From assembly GCA_025980465.1 (NCBI GenBank), contig JAICXJ010000012.1, positions 16,622 to 80,621 on the forward strand: 64,000 nucleotides of DNA, written 5' to 3'. Below are positions 19,683-29,992 of this stretch, in pieces. The DNA is from Frankiales bacterium. GTDB taxonomy: Bacteria > Actinomycetota > Actinomycetes > JAFAQI01. Every line of letters starts with the position of its first letter. Positions within the stretch are counted from its first letter, which is position 1. Below the pieces are notes generated by a model, which was not told where the DNA came from, did no database searches, and saw only the letters and a list, made by a program, of their open reading frames with translations. The position numbers and the translations under genes were made by a program.

Positions 19683-21131
19683 GTGACCTCGATCCCCGCT
19701 GCCCTCCGGAAGTTCGCGGCCGAGGACCCGGACAGACCGGCTGTCACCGACCGCGTTGGTGCGATGTCGCGCGGCGAGCTGGTACGACGGGCCACCGCGC
19801 TCGCGCACATATATAAGGAGAACGGCGTCGAGGTCGGCGACCTGATCTCGATCGGCCTGCCCGGCGATCGCAGCTTCGTGATCGCAACGCTCGCCACCTG
19901 GATGGTCGGCGCCACACCAGCGCCGGTCCCGGCGAGCATCCCGGCGGCGGAGCTCACCAACGCGCTCGAGGTCGCAAAACCACGCCTTGTCGTCGGCCTC
20001 GACGGCGGCGATATCCCATCAATCGCCGACGTGCCGGCCGATCCCGGCATGGTCGAGGAGCTGCCCGACGTCGCCTCGCCGAACTGGAAAGCGCTGATGT
20101 CCGGCGGCTCGACCGGTCGCCCGAAGGTGATCGTCGCGAAGGTGCCGGCGATGAACGACGTGCTGACCGGGCTCGCGAAGTTCGTCCAGATGAGGTCGGG
20201 CAACGTCGCGCTGATCACCGCCCCGATGCACCACAACGGACCGTTTCTCAACACCTTCGCTGCGCTCGGTGTCGGAGGTCACGCGGTCCTGCCTGGGCGC
20301 TTCGACGCCGAATCGACCCTGAGGCTGATCGAACAGCATCGAGTCGGCTGGGTCTATCTGGTGCCGACGATGATGTCGCGGATCCTGAAGCTGCCTGACG
20401 AGCTGCGGCGAGGCACCGATATGAGCAGCCTCCATACCGTGATGCACATGGCTGCTCCCTGCCCGCCGTACGTGAAGCAGGCGTGGATCGAGTGGCTCGG
20501 CGGCGATGTCATCTGGGAGCTGTACGCCGGCACCGAGGGGCAGGCCTCGACCCTCATCAACGGCACCGAGTGGCTGGCCCATCCGGGGTCGGTGGGCCGC
20601 CCGGTCGTCGGGGAGATGCAGATCGCGGATGAGGACGGCCGGGTGTTGCCGCCCGGCGAGGTCGGCGAGGTCTGGCTGCGTTCACCGGTCGGCCCGATGT
20701 ATACCTATCTCGGCGCGACCGCACGGTCACGCGGTGAGGGCTGGGAGTCGCTCGGCGACCTCGGCTGGATGGACGAAGACGGCTACCTGTACCTGGCCGA
20801 CCGGATGACCGACATGGTCCTGGTCGGTGGCAGCAACGTCTATCCCGCTGAGGTGGAGGCGGCGCTGGACGAGCACCCGGCGGTGCTCTCGTCATGCGTC
20901 ATCGGGCTGCCCGACGAGGACCTAGGCAATCGCCTTCACGCGATCGTGCAGCTGGAAACCGAGGTCTCGGATGCCGACCTCGGCGCGTGGTGCGCCGAGC
21001 GGCTCACGAAGTACAAGGTGCCGCGCAGCTTCGAACGGGTGAGGACAGCCCTTCGCGACGAGGCGGCGAAGGTCCGTCGAACTCAACTCCGCCAGGAGCG
21101 CCTGGCAAAGATTCCGCAGCGAAGGCCGTAA
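19683..21131 (+). CDS. AMP-dependent acyl-CoA synthetase/ligase
   Basis: [14 protein letters not shown]-binding motif, [28 protein letters not shown]-term KYKVPRSFE. Confidence 0.95.
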   Translation: MTSIPAALRKFAAEDPDRPAVTDRVGAMSRGELVRRATALAHIYKENGVEVGDLISIGLPGDRSFVIATLATWMVGATPAPVPASIPAAELTNALEVAKPRLVVGLDGGDIPSIADVPADPGMVEELPDVASPNWKALMSGGSTGRPKVIVAKVPAMNDVLTGLAKFVQMRSGNVALITAPMHHNGPFLNTFAALGVGGHAVLPGRFDAESTLRLIEQHRVGWVYLVPTMMSRILKLPDELRRGTDMSSLHTVMHMAAPCPPYVKQAWIEWLGGDVIWELYAGTEGQASTLINGTEWLAHPGSVGRPVVGEMQIADEDGRVLPPGEVGEVWLRSPVGPMYTYLGATARSRGEGWESLGDLGWMDEDGYLYLADRMTDMVLVGGSNVYPAEVEAALDEHPAVLSSCVIGLPDEDLGNRLHAIVQLETEVSDADLGAWCAERLTKYKVPRSFERVRTALRDEAAKVRRTQLRQERLAKIPQRRP

Positions 21132-21201
21132 CCCTGGCGGTGGCCCAGTCGATAACCCAGGCAGAACGGCCCGAACCCGGATCGAGTCCTGGAGAACCGC
21201 G

Positions 21202-21777
21202 ATGAACGTCTCTTCTCGTACCCGCACGCTTGCTCTAGTCATGGCCACGCCGATGGCGCTCCTTGCCTACAACCCGCTGCACGCCGTTGCCGCGCCGGCG
21301 CACCACAGCGCGAGCTGTGACGGCCACGCAGTGACGATGACCGTCACGTCACACTCATCGCACGTCGTGCATGGCACGTCGCATGGCGACGTGATTCGGA
21401 TCCTGGCCGCGAATCACGTGGTCGATGCCGGCGGCGGCAATGACGTCATCTGCGGCTCGAGCGGCCACGACCGCATCAACGGCGGCGCCGGCGCCGACAT
21501 GATCTTCGCCGGTGGCGGCAACGACGTCGTCGACGGCGACTCCGGCAACGACGACATCAACGGTGGCGCAGGAAGCGATGACCTCAACGGCGACCAGGGC
21601 GACGATGTCGTCGACGGCAACTCCGGTAACGACGACTGTCACGGCGACGAGGGCAACGACACCGTCAACGGCGGATCCGGCGACGACACCGACGGCGGTG
21701 GCTCCGGCCAGGACAACGTTGATGACGGTGGAGACAACGGCGGCGACAACGGTGGCGACAGCGGCAGCGACGGGTAG
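21202..21777 (+). CDS. Secreted RTX-type (hemolysin-type Ca-binding repeat) protein
   Basis: Signal peptide; repeats GGGNDVICG, GGAGADMIFAGGGNDVVDGDSGNDDINGGAGSDDLNG; Asp/Gly-rich tail. Confidence 0.9.
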   Translation: MNVSSRTRTLALVMATPMALLAYNPLHAVAAPAHHSASCDGHAVTMTVTSHSSHVVHGTSHGDVIRILAANHVVDAGGGNDVICGSSGHDRINGGAGADMIFAGGGNDVVDGDSGNDDINGGAGSDDLNGDQGDDVVDGNSGNDDCHGDEGNDTVNGGSGDDTDGGGSGQDNVDDGGDNGGDNGGDSGSDG

Positions 21778-21805
21778 CCGCCGAAACGAGCTACGCCGTA
21801 GGACG

Positions 21806-21842
21806 CGAAAGCGCCGCCCGGTTCGCCCGGGCGGCGCTTTCG
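21806..21842. terminator. Strong hairpin, bidirectional terminator between convergent genes
   Basis: cgaaagcgccgcccgg-ttcgc-ccgggcggcgctttcg: 16-bp perfect stem with 5-nt loop between the RTX gene (+) and the MFS gene (-). Confidence 0.85.
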
Positions 21843-21866
21843 TTGCTGGTTGAGCCTCGCTACCGG

Positions 21867-23387
21867 TCAGCCGACTGGGACCAGCTCCGGTTCGAGGTCT
21901 CCGGCGAGCTCGCCCCGACTGTCGCCGTCGCCACGTTTCGGCGACTGGACCAGCGAGGCGACCGTAATCACTGCGAGCAGCAGGATTCCGACCGAGAACG
22001 CCCACGCGTGGGTGAATCCGTGCACCGACGCCGCGGCGGTGAACCCGCCGTGGGTTGCGGCGTACGACGCGGTCGCACTGGTCGCGATCGTGTTGAGGAA
22101 CGCGACACCCAGCGACCCGCCGACCTGCTGCATGGTGTTGACGAGGGCGCTGGCGGCACCCGCGTCGTGGTTGGGCACTCCCAGCAGCGCCGTCGAGGAC
22201 AGCGGCACGAAGACATGTCCCATCCCGAGGCTGATCAGCAGCATCGCCGGCACGACGTGCACGCCGTAGGAGGAGTGGGCCGGCAGCTGTGTCAGCCAGA
22301 GCATGCCGAGGGTCGCAGCGGAGAAGCCGACCGTCGCCAGTACCCGCGGGCCGAACCTCGGCAGCGTCCGGGACGCGATCGTCGACGAGGTGATGACGCC
22401 CAACGGGAACGGCAGGAACGCCACGCCCGCCTTCAGCGCGCTGTAGCCGAGCACGTCCTGGAAGTAGTAAGTGAGGAACAGGAACGTGCCGAACAATGCG
22501 AGCGTCGCGAAGAAGAATGCCAGGTAGCTCGCGCCGCGGTTGCGTTCGAGCACGATTCGCAGTGGCAGCATCGGGTTCTTGGCCCGGGTCTCCCACCACC
22601 CAAAGCCGGCGAGCAGCAGGCCCGAGCTCACCAGCAGGGTCACTGTCAGCGGCGCCGACCAGCCGTGCAGCGAGGCCTCGGTGAAGCCGTAGACGAGCAG
22701 TGCCAGGCCGCCCGTCGCCACGATCGCACCCGGTACGTCGAGATGACGGTCACCGCTGGCTCGGCTCTCCTTCACCAGGAACAGCGAGGCGACGAAGACC
22801 GCGATCGCGATCGGGGTGTTGACCAGCAGCGTCCAGCGCCAGGAGAGGTACTGGGTCAGCAGGCCGCCGGCGATCAGGCCGAGCGCGCCACCGGTGCCGG
22901 AGATCGCGCCGTACACCGCGAACGCCTTGGCGCGCTCGTGCGCCTCGGTGAAGGTGGTGGTGATGAGTGAGAGCACCGCCGGCGCCAGCAGCGCGGCGAA
23001 CACGCCTTGGATCGCGCGGGCCGAGAACAGCCAGGTACCGGACTGCGCCGCGCCGCCGAACGCGGATGCGGCGGCGAAGCCGATCAGCGCGATGAGGAAG
23101 GTGCGCTTGCGCCCGAAGTAGTCAGCGATCCGGCCGCCGAGCAGCAACAGCCCGCCGAAGGTCAGGGTGTACGCCGTGAGCGCCCATTGCCGGTCGGCGT
23201 TCGAGATGTGCAGCGCGACCTGGGCATGGGGAAGGGCGATGTTCACGATCGAAGCGTCGAGGATGATCATCAATTGGGCGACGCCCACGACCGCCAGCAC
23301 CAGCCACCGGCGGTCCGGGGCCGAATCAGCATTGCGCGCCGACACCTGGAGTGGCCGTGGCGCCGGGCGGGAATCGAGCGTGGTCAT
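21867..23387 (-). CDS. MFS transporter, DHA2 (EmrB/QacA-like) family
   Basis: LVLAVVGVAQLMIILDASIVNIALPHAQ, LGGRIADYFGRKRTFL; start set at MTTLDSRPAPRPLQV. Confidence 0.94.
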   Translation of the reverse strand: MTTLDSRPAPRPLQVSARNADSAPDRRWLVLAVVGVAQLMIILDASIVNIALPHAQVALHISNADRQWALTAYTLTFGGLLLLGGRIADYFGRKRTFLIALIGFAAASAFGGAAQSGTWLFSARAIQGVFAALLAPAVLSLITTTFTEAHERAKAFAVYGAISGTGGALGLIAGGLLTQYLSWRWTLLVNTPIAIAVFVASLFLVKESRASGDRHLDVPGAIVATGGLALLVYGFTEASLHGWSAPLTVTLLVSSGLLLAGFGWWETRAKNPMLPLRIVLERNRGASYLAFFFATLALFGTFLFLTYYFQDVLGYSALKAGVAFLPFPLGVITSSTIASRTLPRFGPRVLATVGFSAATLGMLWLTQLPAHSSYGVHVVPAMLLISLGMGHVFVPLSSTALLGVPNHDAGAASALVNTMQQVGGSLGVAFLNTIATSATASYAATHGGFTAAASVHGFTHAWAFSVGILLLAVITVASLVQSPKRGDGDSRGELAGDLEPELVPVG

Positions 23388-23478
23388 AGGTGGTTCTCCT
23401 TGCGTCGTACGTTGTGGCTGCGGGCGCCTGCGTTGCGGAATACCGCCGGGCGCCGTACGCTTTCCATAAGCGGAAGCT

Positions 23479-23510
23479 GCCTCCGTTACCATACCGGAGG
23501 CAACCTCCGG
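23479..23510. promoter_or_regulatory. Candidate TetR operator cluster
   Basis: gcctccg-N9-cggaggc and ccggagg-N3-cctccgg overlapping inverted repeats in the divergent MFS/tetR intergenic region. Confidence 0.6.
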
Positions 23511-23555
23511 TTAGTCAAATGAATTCCCGGCGACCTGAACTTTTTTGGAGGCGGG

Positions 23556-24137
23556 ATGACTCGCGAGCAGCGCGCAGACGCGCGCCGCAACCGTGAGCGG
23601 CTGCTCGAGGTGGCCGCCGAAGCCTTCTCCGCCCACGGTGTCGACGCCTCGTTGGAGGACATCGCCCGCAAGGCCGGGGTGGGAGTCGGCACCCTGTACC
23701 GCCATTTTCCCAATCGGGACGCGCTGATCGAAGCGGTTTTCCGGCGCAACGTCGACCAGCTGGTGGTGACCGCTGAGGATTTGCTCGCCAACAAGCCGCC
23801 CGTCGAGGCGCTCGATGAGTTCTTGTCGCAGTTCGTGAGCTACGTCGCGACCAAGAAGGGGCTCGCCACCCACCTGAAGTCGGTGCTGTCGGCCGACTCG
23901 GAGATCTTCACCTACAGCCACCAGCAGATGACGACCTCGATCACGAGCCTGGTCCAGGCCGCGATCGCCGATGGCTCGATCCGTCCCGACGTGGAGCCGA
24001 TGGACGTGCTGCGAGGCATCAGCGGCGTGTGCCTGATGGCCGACGCGGCCGACCCCGCTTGGCAGGATCAAGCCCGGCGGATCGCCTCATTGATCATGGA
24101 CGGTCTGCGTTATGGCGCCACGCCGGCCGGCGCCTGA
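23556..24137 (+). CDS. TetR-family transcriptional regulator
   Basis: LLEVAAEAFSAHGVDASLEDIARKAGVGVGTLYRHFPNRDALIEAV; SD ggaggcggg. Confidence 0.95.
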   Translation: MTREQRADARRNRERLLEVAAEAFSAHGVDASLEDIARKAGVGVGTLYRHFPNRDALIEAVFRRNVDQLVVTAEDLLANKPPVEALDEFLSQFVSYVATKKGLATHLKSVLSADSEIFTYSHQQMTTSITSLVQAAIADGSIRPDVEPMDVLRGISGVCLMADAADPAWQDQARRIASLIMDGLRYGATPAGA

Positions 24138-24139
24138 CC

Positions 24140-25849
24140 TCAGTCTTCTTCCCAGCCCGACACGTCTCGCGCAGTTGCCTGCTGAGCCGCAGGCCGCCGA
24201 GGGTCGGAATGGATCTGCCCGGCGTCGACGTCGGCCTGGCGCGGCGCCACGGCTCCCAGCCGCACCGCAACGACGGCGACATCGTCGCGAAGCGGGCCGT
24301 CCGGCAGCCCGTCGGTCAGCCGGTCACACAACTCGTCCGGCGGGATCTCGCCGCAGGCGGCTGCGGCGGCCTTCAGCCGGGCGATCGAGTCGGTGATCGA
24401 CTCGCCGGGCACCTCGATGAGCCCGTCGGTGAACAGCATCAACGTCGAACCGATGGCCAGCTCGGTCCGCGCCGAGGGCCGGGTTCCGTCCGCTCCCGGG
24501 GCGACGCCCAGCAGGACGGAGGCCCCCTCGTCGAGTTCGTCGATCCCGCCGTCGGATCGGCACACCAGTGGCGCCGGATGGCCGGCATTGGAGTACCAGA
24601 ACTGTCGAGCGCCTGAGGCCTCGATCGGCCCGAGCACGCCGTAGAACATCGTCACCAGCCGCTCGGTCTGGAACGAGTCGATCAGCATGTCGAGACGATC
24701 CAGGACGAGGGCCGGGTCCTCGCTGCGGAAGGCGTACGCGCGAAGTGCGGCCTGCACCCGGGACATCGTCGCGGACGCCGAGATGTCGTGACCGACCACG
24801 TCGCCGATCACCAGGCCGGTCCGCTCGTGATCGAGCGCGAACACGTCGTACCAGTCGCCGCCCACCTGCAGGCCCTCGGTGCCCGGCAGGTAGCGGGCGG
24901 CGATCTCGAGGCCGGCGACGTTCGGGAGTTCAGGCAGCAGACTGCGCTGCAGACCTTCGGCGAGCCGATGCTCACTGCGGTAGAGCGCGAGCGCATTGGC
25001 TCGGCGCCGCGCCTCGATCTCGGCGGTAGCGGTGACCAGCGCGCACACCACCAGGCCAGCCCCGGCGACCAGCCAGGGAGCGGCTGCCGTCGTCGAGCCG
25101 ACCAGCGGATGTACCGCCCGCACCTGAAGCAGCCACTTCGCCGTACCGACCGTCAGTTGCTTGTCGACCACCCGCCCGGTCAGCGGCACGGTCTTCGAGC
25201 TACTCACCAGTGCCTGCGCCGGCTGCGGCGTCAGGCCGGAGTACAACACCACCCGGACCTCGCTGAAGGGGGCGGTGTTGGCCTCCTTAGGAGGGCCCAG
25301 CCGGCCGAGTACGACCTGGCGGTAGGCGATCAGGTTCGGCGGGGTGGCCGGCGGGCCGACGGCGAAGCCGATCGACCGGTTGGCGCCGGACCCAACCACC
25401 GGGGTCGGCACCATCTCGCCGCTGGTCATCGCGCGGTCCATCGCGACCGCGCGTTGGTCGGCGATCAGCTGTCCCGGGAGCAGACCAACGCCGTTGGCCA
25501 TCACTACCCGGTAGCCACCTGTCGTCTTCGTGAGGAGCGCGACAGCTGTCTTCGACTTGCCGCCCACCACCGACGCAGTGGCGTGGTCGAAGGCGGCCTG
25601 GGAGTTGCCGGTGGTCCGCAGCAGACCGCCGAGCGTGTCGAGCTCATCGCCGAGTGAGCTGGTCGCGGTGTTCAGCACCAGCCCGACCTCGTTCGCGCGT
25701 TCGTTGAGGAGCTTTCCCTCTTGGTTGTGAACGGCGGTGCGGGTGCCCCAGGTCGCGACCGCGGTGACGCCGAGGAGAACGACGAGTACCAGGAGGCTGA
25801 CCCAGCTCAGCCGGCGCCTCATGGCCACCCGCCGTCGGTTCGCAGGCAT
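24140..25849 (-). CDS. PP2C/SpoIIE-type serine phosphatase with membrane sensor region
   Basis: LQRSLLPELPNVAGLEIAARYLPGTEGLQVGGDWYDVFAL... LVIGDVVGHDISASATMSRVQAALRAYA, LMLFTDGLIEVPGESI; N-terminal TM plus periplasmic region. Confidence 0.93.
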   Translation of the reverse strand: MPANRRRVAMRRRLSWVSLLVLVVLLGVTAVATWGTRTAVHNQEGKLLNERANEVGLVLNTATSSLGDELDTLGGLLRTTGNSQAAFDHATASVVGGKSKTAVALLTKTTGGYRVVMANGVGLLPGQLIADQRAVAMDRAMTSGEMVPTPVVGSGANRSIGFAVGPPATPPNLIAYRQVVLGRLGPPKEANTAPFSEVRVVLYSGLTPQPAQALVSSSKTVPLTGRVVDKQLTVGTAKWLLQVRAVHPLVGSTTAAAPWLVAGAGLVVCALVTATAEIEARRRANALALYRSEHRLAEGLQRSLLPELPNVAGLEIAARYLPGTEGLQVGGDWYDVFALDHERTGLVIGDVVGHDISASATMSRVQAALRAYAFRSEDPALVLDRLDMLIDSFQTERLVTMFYGVLGPIEASGARQFWYSNAGHPAPLVCRSDGGIDELDEGASVLLGVAPGADGTRPSARTELAIGSTLMLFTDGLIEVPGESITDSIARLKAAAAACGEIPPDELCDRLTDGLPDGPLRDDVAVVAVRLGAVAPRQADVDAGQIHSDPRRPAAQQATARDVSGWEED

Positions 25850-26023
25850 AGCGGTGCGGCCAGCCGTGGGGAAATGGTTGTCGCATCCATCACGAGCCCC
25901 CGTGGTCGGTGTCCAAAAATGGACCGGCTGCGGCTTAACCGATCTCGTGACGGTACAACCTCAACCTCAATTCGGGGATAGCCCGCTGCGGCACCACCTC
26001 CTCCGGCCGGTAAGGTCCGGCCG

Positions 26024-27016
26024 GTGAGAGCCGTCCAGATCGCCGAGCTCACCGGCCCCCGCACCGCGCTTCGGGTGGTGGACGTCCCGGATCCCGAGCC
26101 CACCCACTTCCTGACCCCGGGCGAGGGCGTGCTGGTCGAGGTCAAGGCTGCCGGTGTCTCGTTCCCCGAGCTGCTGCAGACCCGGGGGGAGTACCAGATG
26201 AAGCCGGACCTGCCGTTCATCCCGGGCAGCGAGGTCGCCGGGATCGTGCGCAGCGCGTCCGCCGGGTCAGGCTTGCGTCCCGGCAACCGGGTGGCGGCGT
26301 TCTGCATGCTCGGTGGTTTCGCCGAGCTCGCGGTCGCGCCCGCCGGGATGACCTTCCCCCTCTCTGACACCCTCGACTTCGGGCAGGGCGCCGGGCTGAT
26401 CCTCAACTACCACACGGCGTACTTCGCGCTGGTCACCCGCGGTCGGCTCGTGGCGGGCGAGACCGTGCTGATTCATGGCGCGGCCGGCGGCGTCGGTACG
26501 GCGACGATCCAGGTCGCGAAAGGCCTCGGGGCGCGGACGATCGCGGTCGTCTCATCGGAGGAGAAGGCTGACGTGGCCCGGCAGGCCGGGGCGGATGACG
26601 TCGTCCGGTCCGACGGCGCGTGGAAGGACGAGGTCGTCGCGTTGACCGGCGGCGTGGGTGTCGACGTTGTCGTCGATCCGGTGGGTGGTGATCGCTTCAC
26701 CGACAGTCTTCGTTCGCTCGCGCGCACCGGCCGGATCGTCGTGGTCGGATTCACCGGCGGTGCGATCCCGGAGGTGAAGGTCAACCGGTTGCTGCTGCGC
26801 AACACCGAGGTGATCGGTGCCGGCTGGGGTGAGTACGTCTTGTCCAGTGGGGGACTCGGCTACGGTGCCGAGGTCGGCGCCGCCCTCCTCCCACTGATCG
26901 ACGCTGGTTACGTCAACCCGGTCGTCGGGGCCCGGTTCCCGTTCGAGCGCGCAGCAGAGGCGCTCGAGTTGTTGAACGATCGTCGGGCGACCGGCAAGGT
27001 CGTCCTGGAGCCGTAA
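26024..27016 (+). CDS. NADPH:quinone oxidoreductase / zinc-type alcohol dehydrogenase-like
   Basis: VLIHGAAGGVGTATIQVAKGLGARTIAVVSS, DVVVDPVGGDRF, RATGKVVL. Confidence 0.93.
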   Translation: MRAVQIAELTGPRTALRVVDVPDPEPTHFLTPGEGVLVEVKAAGVSFPELLQTRGEYQMKPDLPFIPGSEVAGIVRSASAGSGLRPGNRVAAFCMLGGFAELAVAPAGMTFPLSDTLDFGQGAGLILNYHTAYFALVTRGRLVAGETVLIHGAAGGVGTATIQVAKGLGARTIAVVSSEEKADVARQAGADDVVRSDGAWKDEVVALTGGVGVDVVVDPVGGDRFTDSLRSLARTGRIVVVGFTGGAIPEVKVNRLLLRNTEVIGAGWGEYVLSSGGLGYGAEVGAALLPLIDAGYVNPVVGARFPFERAAEALELLNDRRATGKVVLEP

Positions 27017-27029
27017 CTTTGACCAACCC

Positions 27030-28337
27030 TCAGCCGAGGACGGAGTTCGAGCTGCTCGGGTTCGGTGCCCGGCGCCGCGAGAAGTGGCTGAGGTCGAGGA
27101 TCGCCCCGGTGTGAGGCGCGGTCCAGTGGACCGGCGACGAGTCGTGGTCGCCACCGGCGAGGCCGTCGCCGACCAACGCCGACATCACCGCTCCGATGCA
27201 GGGCGCGGTCTTGAACTGGTTGCCGCTGGTACCGATCGCGACGTAGTAGCCCGGTAGCGAGGTCCGGTCGTAGATCGGGATCCAGTCGCTGCTGACGTCG
27301 TACACGCCGGCGATCCCGGTCGGCCGGTTCGGAACGTGCGCGTCCGGCACCCGGCGCGCGAGTCGCAGGCTTTGCCGTTCGAAGACCGGTCCGGTCGGCG
27401 CGACGTCGAAGGAGTCAGCATCGTCGAGCCACTCGAGCGGATCGCAGTCCGGTTCCTGACTGCCCACCAGGATCTGCCCGCCGGGGGCGAACCGGAAGTA
27501 GGTGCCGAGATCGCCGTCGCCGACGGTGGGCCCGAGCCCACCCGCGAGCGTCGCCGGAGCGCCGAGGTTGTGGACTTCCTGCCGCATCGGTCGGGTGGAG
27601 ACGGTGAAGTCCTCGAGCACGCCGGCCAACCGGTTGAGGTGCGAGGAGTGCGGGCCGGCGGCGTTGACGATCAGGTCGGCGCCGAGCGCGCGGCCGTCGG
27701 CGAGCCGGATCCCGCCGACGCCCGAGGCATCACGGTGAATTTCGACGACCTCGGCGCGGAACTCCGACCGGACGCCTGCGGCCGTTGCGGCCGTCCAGAG
27801 GTTGTGAGCCGCGAGCGACGGATCGTCCACGAACCCACCTTCGGGGGTCCACATGGCGCCGAGTTCCGAGGTGGGGGCGTCCCAGAACTCGGGGTCGGCC
27901 ACCTGCCGTGGCGGGTAGTAGGCGTCCGCCGACAAGTACGGAAACCGCGCCCGCAGCGCTGCCGCGCTCAACCGCTCGTACGGTATTCCCAGCCGGTCGT
28001 AGTGGCCGATCACCGCGGTGAGGTCATAGCCAGGCGTGTCGAGCACGAGCACTCCGGTCTGCAGGTAGTGCGCGTAGCCGGACTCATCCGTCACACCGAG
28101 GAACTCGGGCCACCTCTCCCACTCATGCTTCGCCTCCCACGCGAGTGCGGCGCCTTCGTAGGTGGAGTAGTGGAACCGAACGATCGCCGAGGACGCGCTC
28201 GTCGACCCCAGCCCCGGGCCGGGGGCGCGGTCGATGAGGGTGACATCGTGCCCGGCGCGAGCCAGCGACAGCCCGATGCTGCATCCGATGACGCCGGCAC
28301 CGATGACCGCGACGCGTGAACCCGGCACAACTGTCAT
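27030..28337 (-). CDS. FAD-dependent oxidoreductase (DAO family)
   Basis: VAVIGAGVIGCSIGLSLARAGHDVTLIDRAPGPG; start set at MTVVPGSR. Confidence 0.9.
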   Translation of the reverse strand: MTVVPGSRVAVIGAGVIGCSIGLSLARAGHDVTLIDRAPGPGLGSTSASSAIVRFHYSTYEGAALAWEAKHEWERWPEFLGVTDESGYAHYLQTGVLVLDTPGYDLTAVIGHYDRLGIPYERLSAAALRARFPYLSADAYYPPRQVADPEFWDAPTSELGAMWTPEGGFVDDPSLAAHNLWTAATAAGVRSEFRAEVVEIHRDASGVGGIRLADGRALGADLIVNAAGPHSSHLNRLAGVLEDFTVSTRPMRQEVHNLGAPATLAGGLGPTVGDGDLGTYFRFAPGGQILVGSQEPDCDPLEWLDDADSFDVAPTGPVFERQSLRLARRVPDAHVPNRPTGIAGVYDVSSDWIPIYDRTSLPGYYVAIGTSGNQFKTAPCIGAVMSALVGDGLAGGDHDSSPVHWTAPHTGAILDLSHFSRRRAPNPSSSNSVLG

Positions 28338-28393
28338 TGTGACGACCGATCCGCTCCGCCGGCTCCGGAATCCGCCTTGTCCGGCATGAAAGA

Positions 28394-29986
28394 ATGGCTC
28401 GAGTGAGCCTGACTGTGCCGTTGAGTCGGCCACGCACCGAGCATCTGGTGATCGGGGTGCTCGCCGTGGCTTGCGCCGGCGTGTATGTCGTTCACACTCC
28501 CGCAGTACCCGATCTCGCCGCCCAGGTGGCGCGGGTTGACGCTGCCAAGTCCGGTGCCTTGCTCTGGTGGAGCGGCTGGTTCGGCGGCCTGCAACTTCCC
28601 AGCTACTCAGTCCTCAGCCCGCTGGTCATGTCGTGGATCGGGGTGTCGGTCGCGGCGGCGTTCGCGGCCACCGCCGCGTCGCTGTTCGGGCTTGCACTGT
28701 TCCGGCAGTCGCGTCGGCCGATCGCGGCATCACTCGCACTGAGCGTCGCGGCCTTCGCCGACATCCTCGCCGGACGCGTCACCTTCGCGCTCGGCGCGGC
28801 TGCCGCGATCGGCGCAGTCGTCCTGATCAAGCGTGATGCGAAGTGGACGGCCGGCGCTGCTGCGCTCCTTGCCTACCTGTTCAGCCCGCTTGCCGGGCTG
28901 TTCCTCGGCGTCGCTGCTCTCGCGATCGCCGTGACACAGCCGCACCGACGGCGCGCGGCAGTCGTTGCTGCCGGCGTCCTCGGCCTCGCCGCCCTCGTCC
29001 AGACGGTGCTGCTGCCTGGTGCCGGCGAGATGCCGTATCCGTGGTGGCACATGCTGATCGCACTGACGATCGTGACCGCGGTCGGCATCGTCTGTCCCGA
29101 CCGCACGGTGCGGGTCGGTTGCGCGATCGCGGGCGGCGCGACGTTCTTCTTCTACTTCATCCCGAGCCCGGTCGGCACCAACATCGTGCGGCTGGTGTGG
29201 TTGATGCCGGTGCCGATCGTTCTTGCCGCTGGCCGGCTCCCCAAGAAGCTGCTGGTGCCCCTGGTCCTCGCGCTGTCGGTGTGGCCCGCGATCGACCTCG
29301 GGATCCAGCTCGACAAGGCCGACAGCTCGGCGGCGAGACCGAGCTTCTACGGTCCGCTTGTCGGTGCGCTTCGCGCGCAGTCGGCGACCGCCGGACCACA
29401 GGCACAAGGTGAGCGGGTCGAGGTCGTCGATCCGGTAACGCAGTGGGGAGCGGCGTACGTAGCGGCGGCGGCGCCGATCGCCCGCGGCTGGGACCGCCCG
29501 ACGGATCGCGCCGACAACGCGTTGTTCTACGACGGCTCGCTGACGACGGCGTCGTACCGAGCCTGGCTCACCGACACGTCGGTCGGCTGGGTCGCGCTGC
29601 CACTTCACGTGTCACTCGACTACGCATCCGTGAAGGAAGCGGCAATCGTCAGGTCGGTTCCCAGCTACCTGCGCCCGGTCTGGCACAACAACTCATGGCA
29701 GCTCTATCGCGTCGTCAACGCTCAGCCGCTGCTCCAGGGCGCCTCGCTGGTCAAAGCCGGTGGGAGTGCGGTGACGTTTGTGGCAAGCCGCGCCGGCGAG
29801 GTCGGGGTGACGGTGCGCTGGTCGCCGTACCTGCGACTGTCGGCGAACCACCACATTGTCGACACCTGCATCCGCAACGCGCAGTCATGGACCCAGGTGA
29901 AGGTGCCGCACCCCGGTACGTACACGTTGTCGGCGCGCTTTGATCCGGACTTCACCGGCCGGGCGCAGAGCTGCACCGCTTCCTAG
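28394..29986 (+). CDS. Multi-pass integral membrane protein of unknown function
   Basis: Many hydrophobic segments in the first ~300 aa followed by a soluble C-terminal domain. Confidence 0.8.
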   Translation: MARVSLTVPLSRPRTEHLVIGVLAVACAGVYVVHTPAVPDLAAQVARVDAAKSGALLWWSGWFGGLQLPSYSVLSPLVMSWIGVSVAAAFAATAASLFGLALFRQSRRPIAASLALSVAAFADILAGRVTFALGAAAAIGAVVLIKRDAKWTAGAAALLAYLFSPLAGLFLGVAALAIAVTQPHRRRAAVVAAGVLGLAALVQTVLLPGAGEMPYPWWHMLIALTIVTAVGIVCPDRTVRVGCAIAGGATFFFYFIPSPVGTNIVRLVWLMPVPIVLAAGRLPKKLLVPLVLALSVWPAIDLGIQLDKADSSAARPSFYGPLVGALRAQSATAGPQAQGERVEVVDPVTQWGAAYVAAAAPIARGWDRPTDRADNALFYDGSLTTASYRAWLTDTSVGWVALPLHVSLDYASVKEAAIVRSVPSYLRPVWHNNSWQLYRVVNAQPLLQGASLVKAGGSAVTFVASRAGEVGVTVRWSPYLRLSANHHIVDTCIRNAQSWTQVKVPHPGTYTLSARFDPDFTGRAQSCTAS

Positions 29987-29992
29987 GGTCAC

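Noticed and set aside
19136-20254. N-terminal ~370-aa extension of the PntA ORF
   Set aside because: Lies antisense to VOC and acyl-CoA ligase genes; true PntA begins [21 protein letters not shown]
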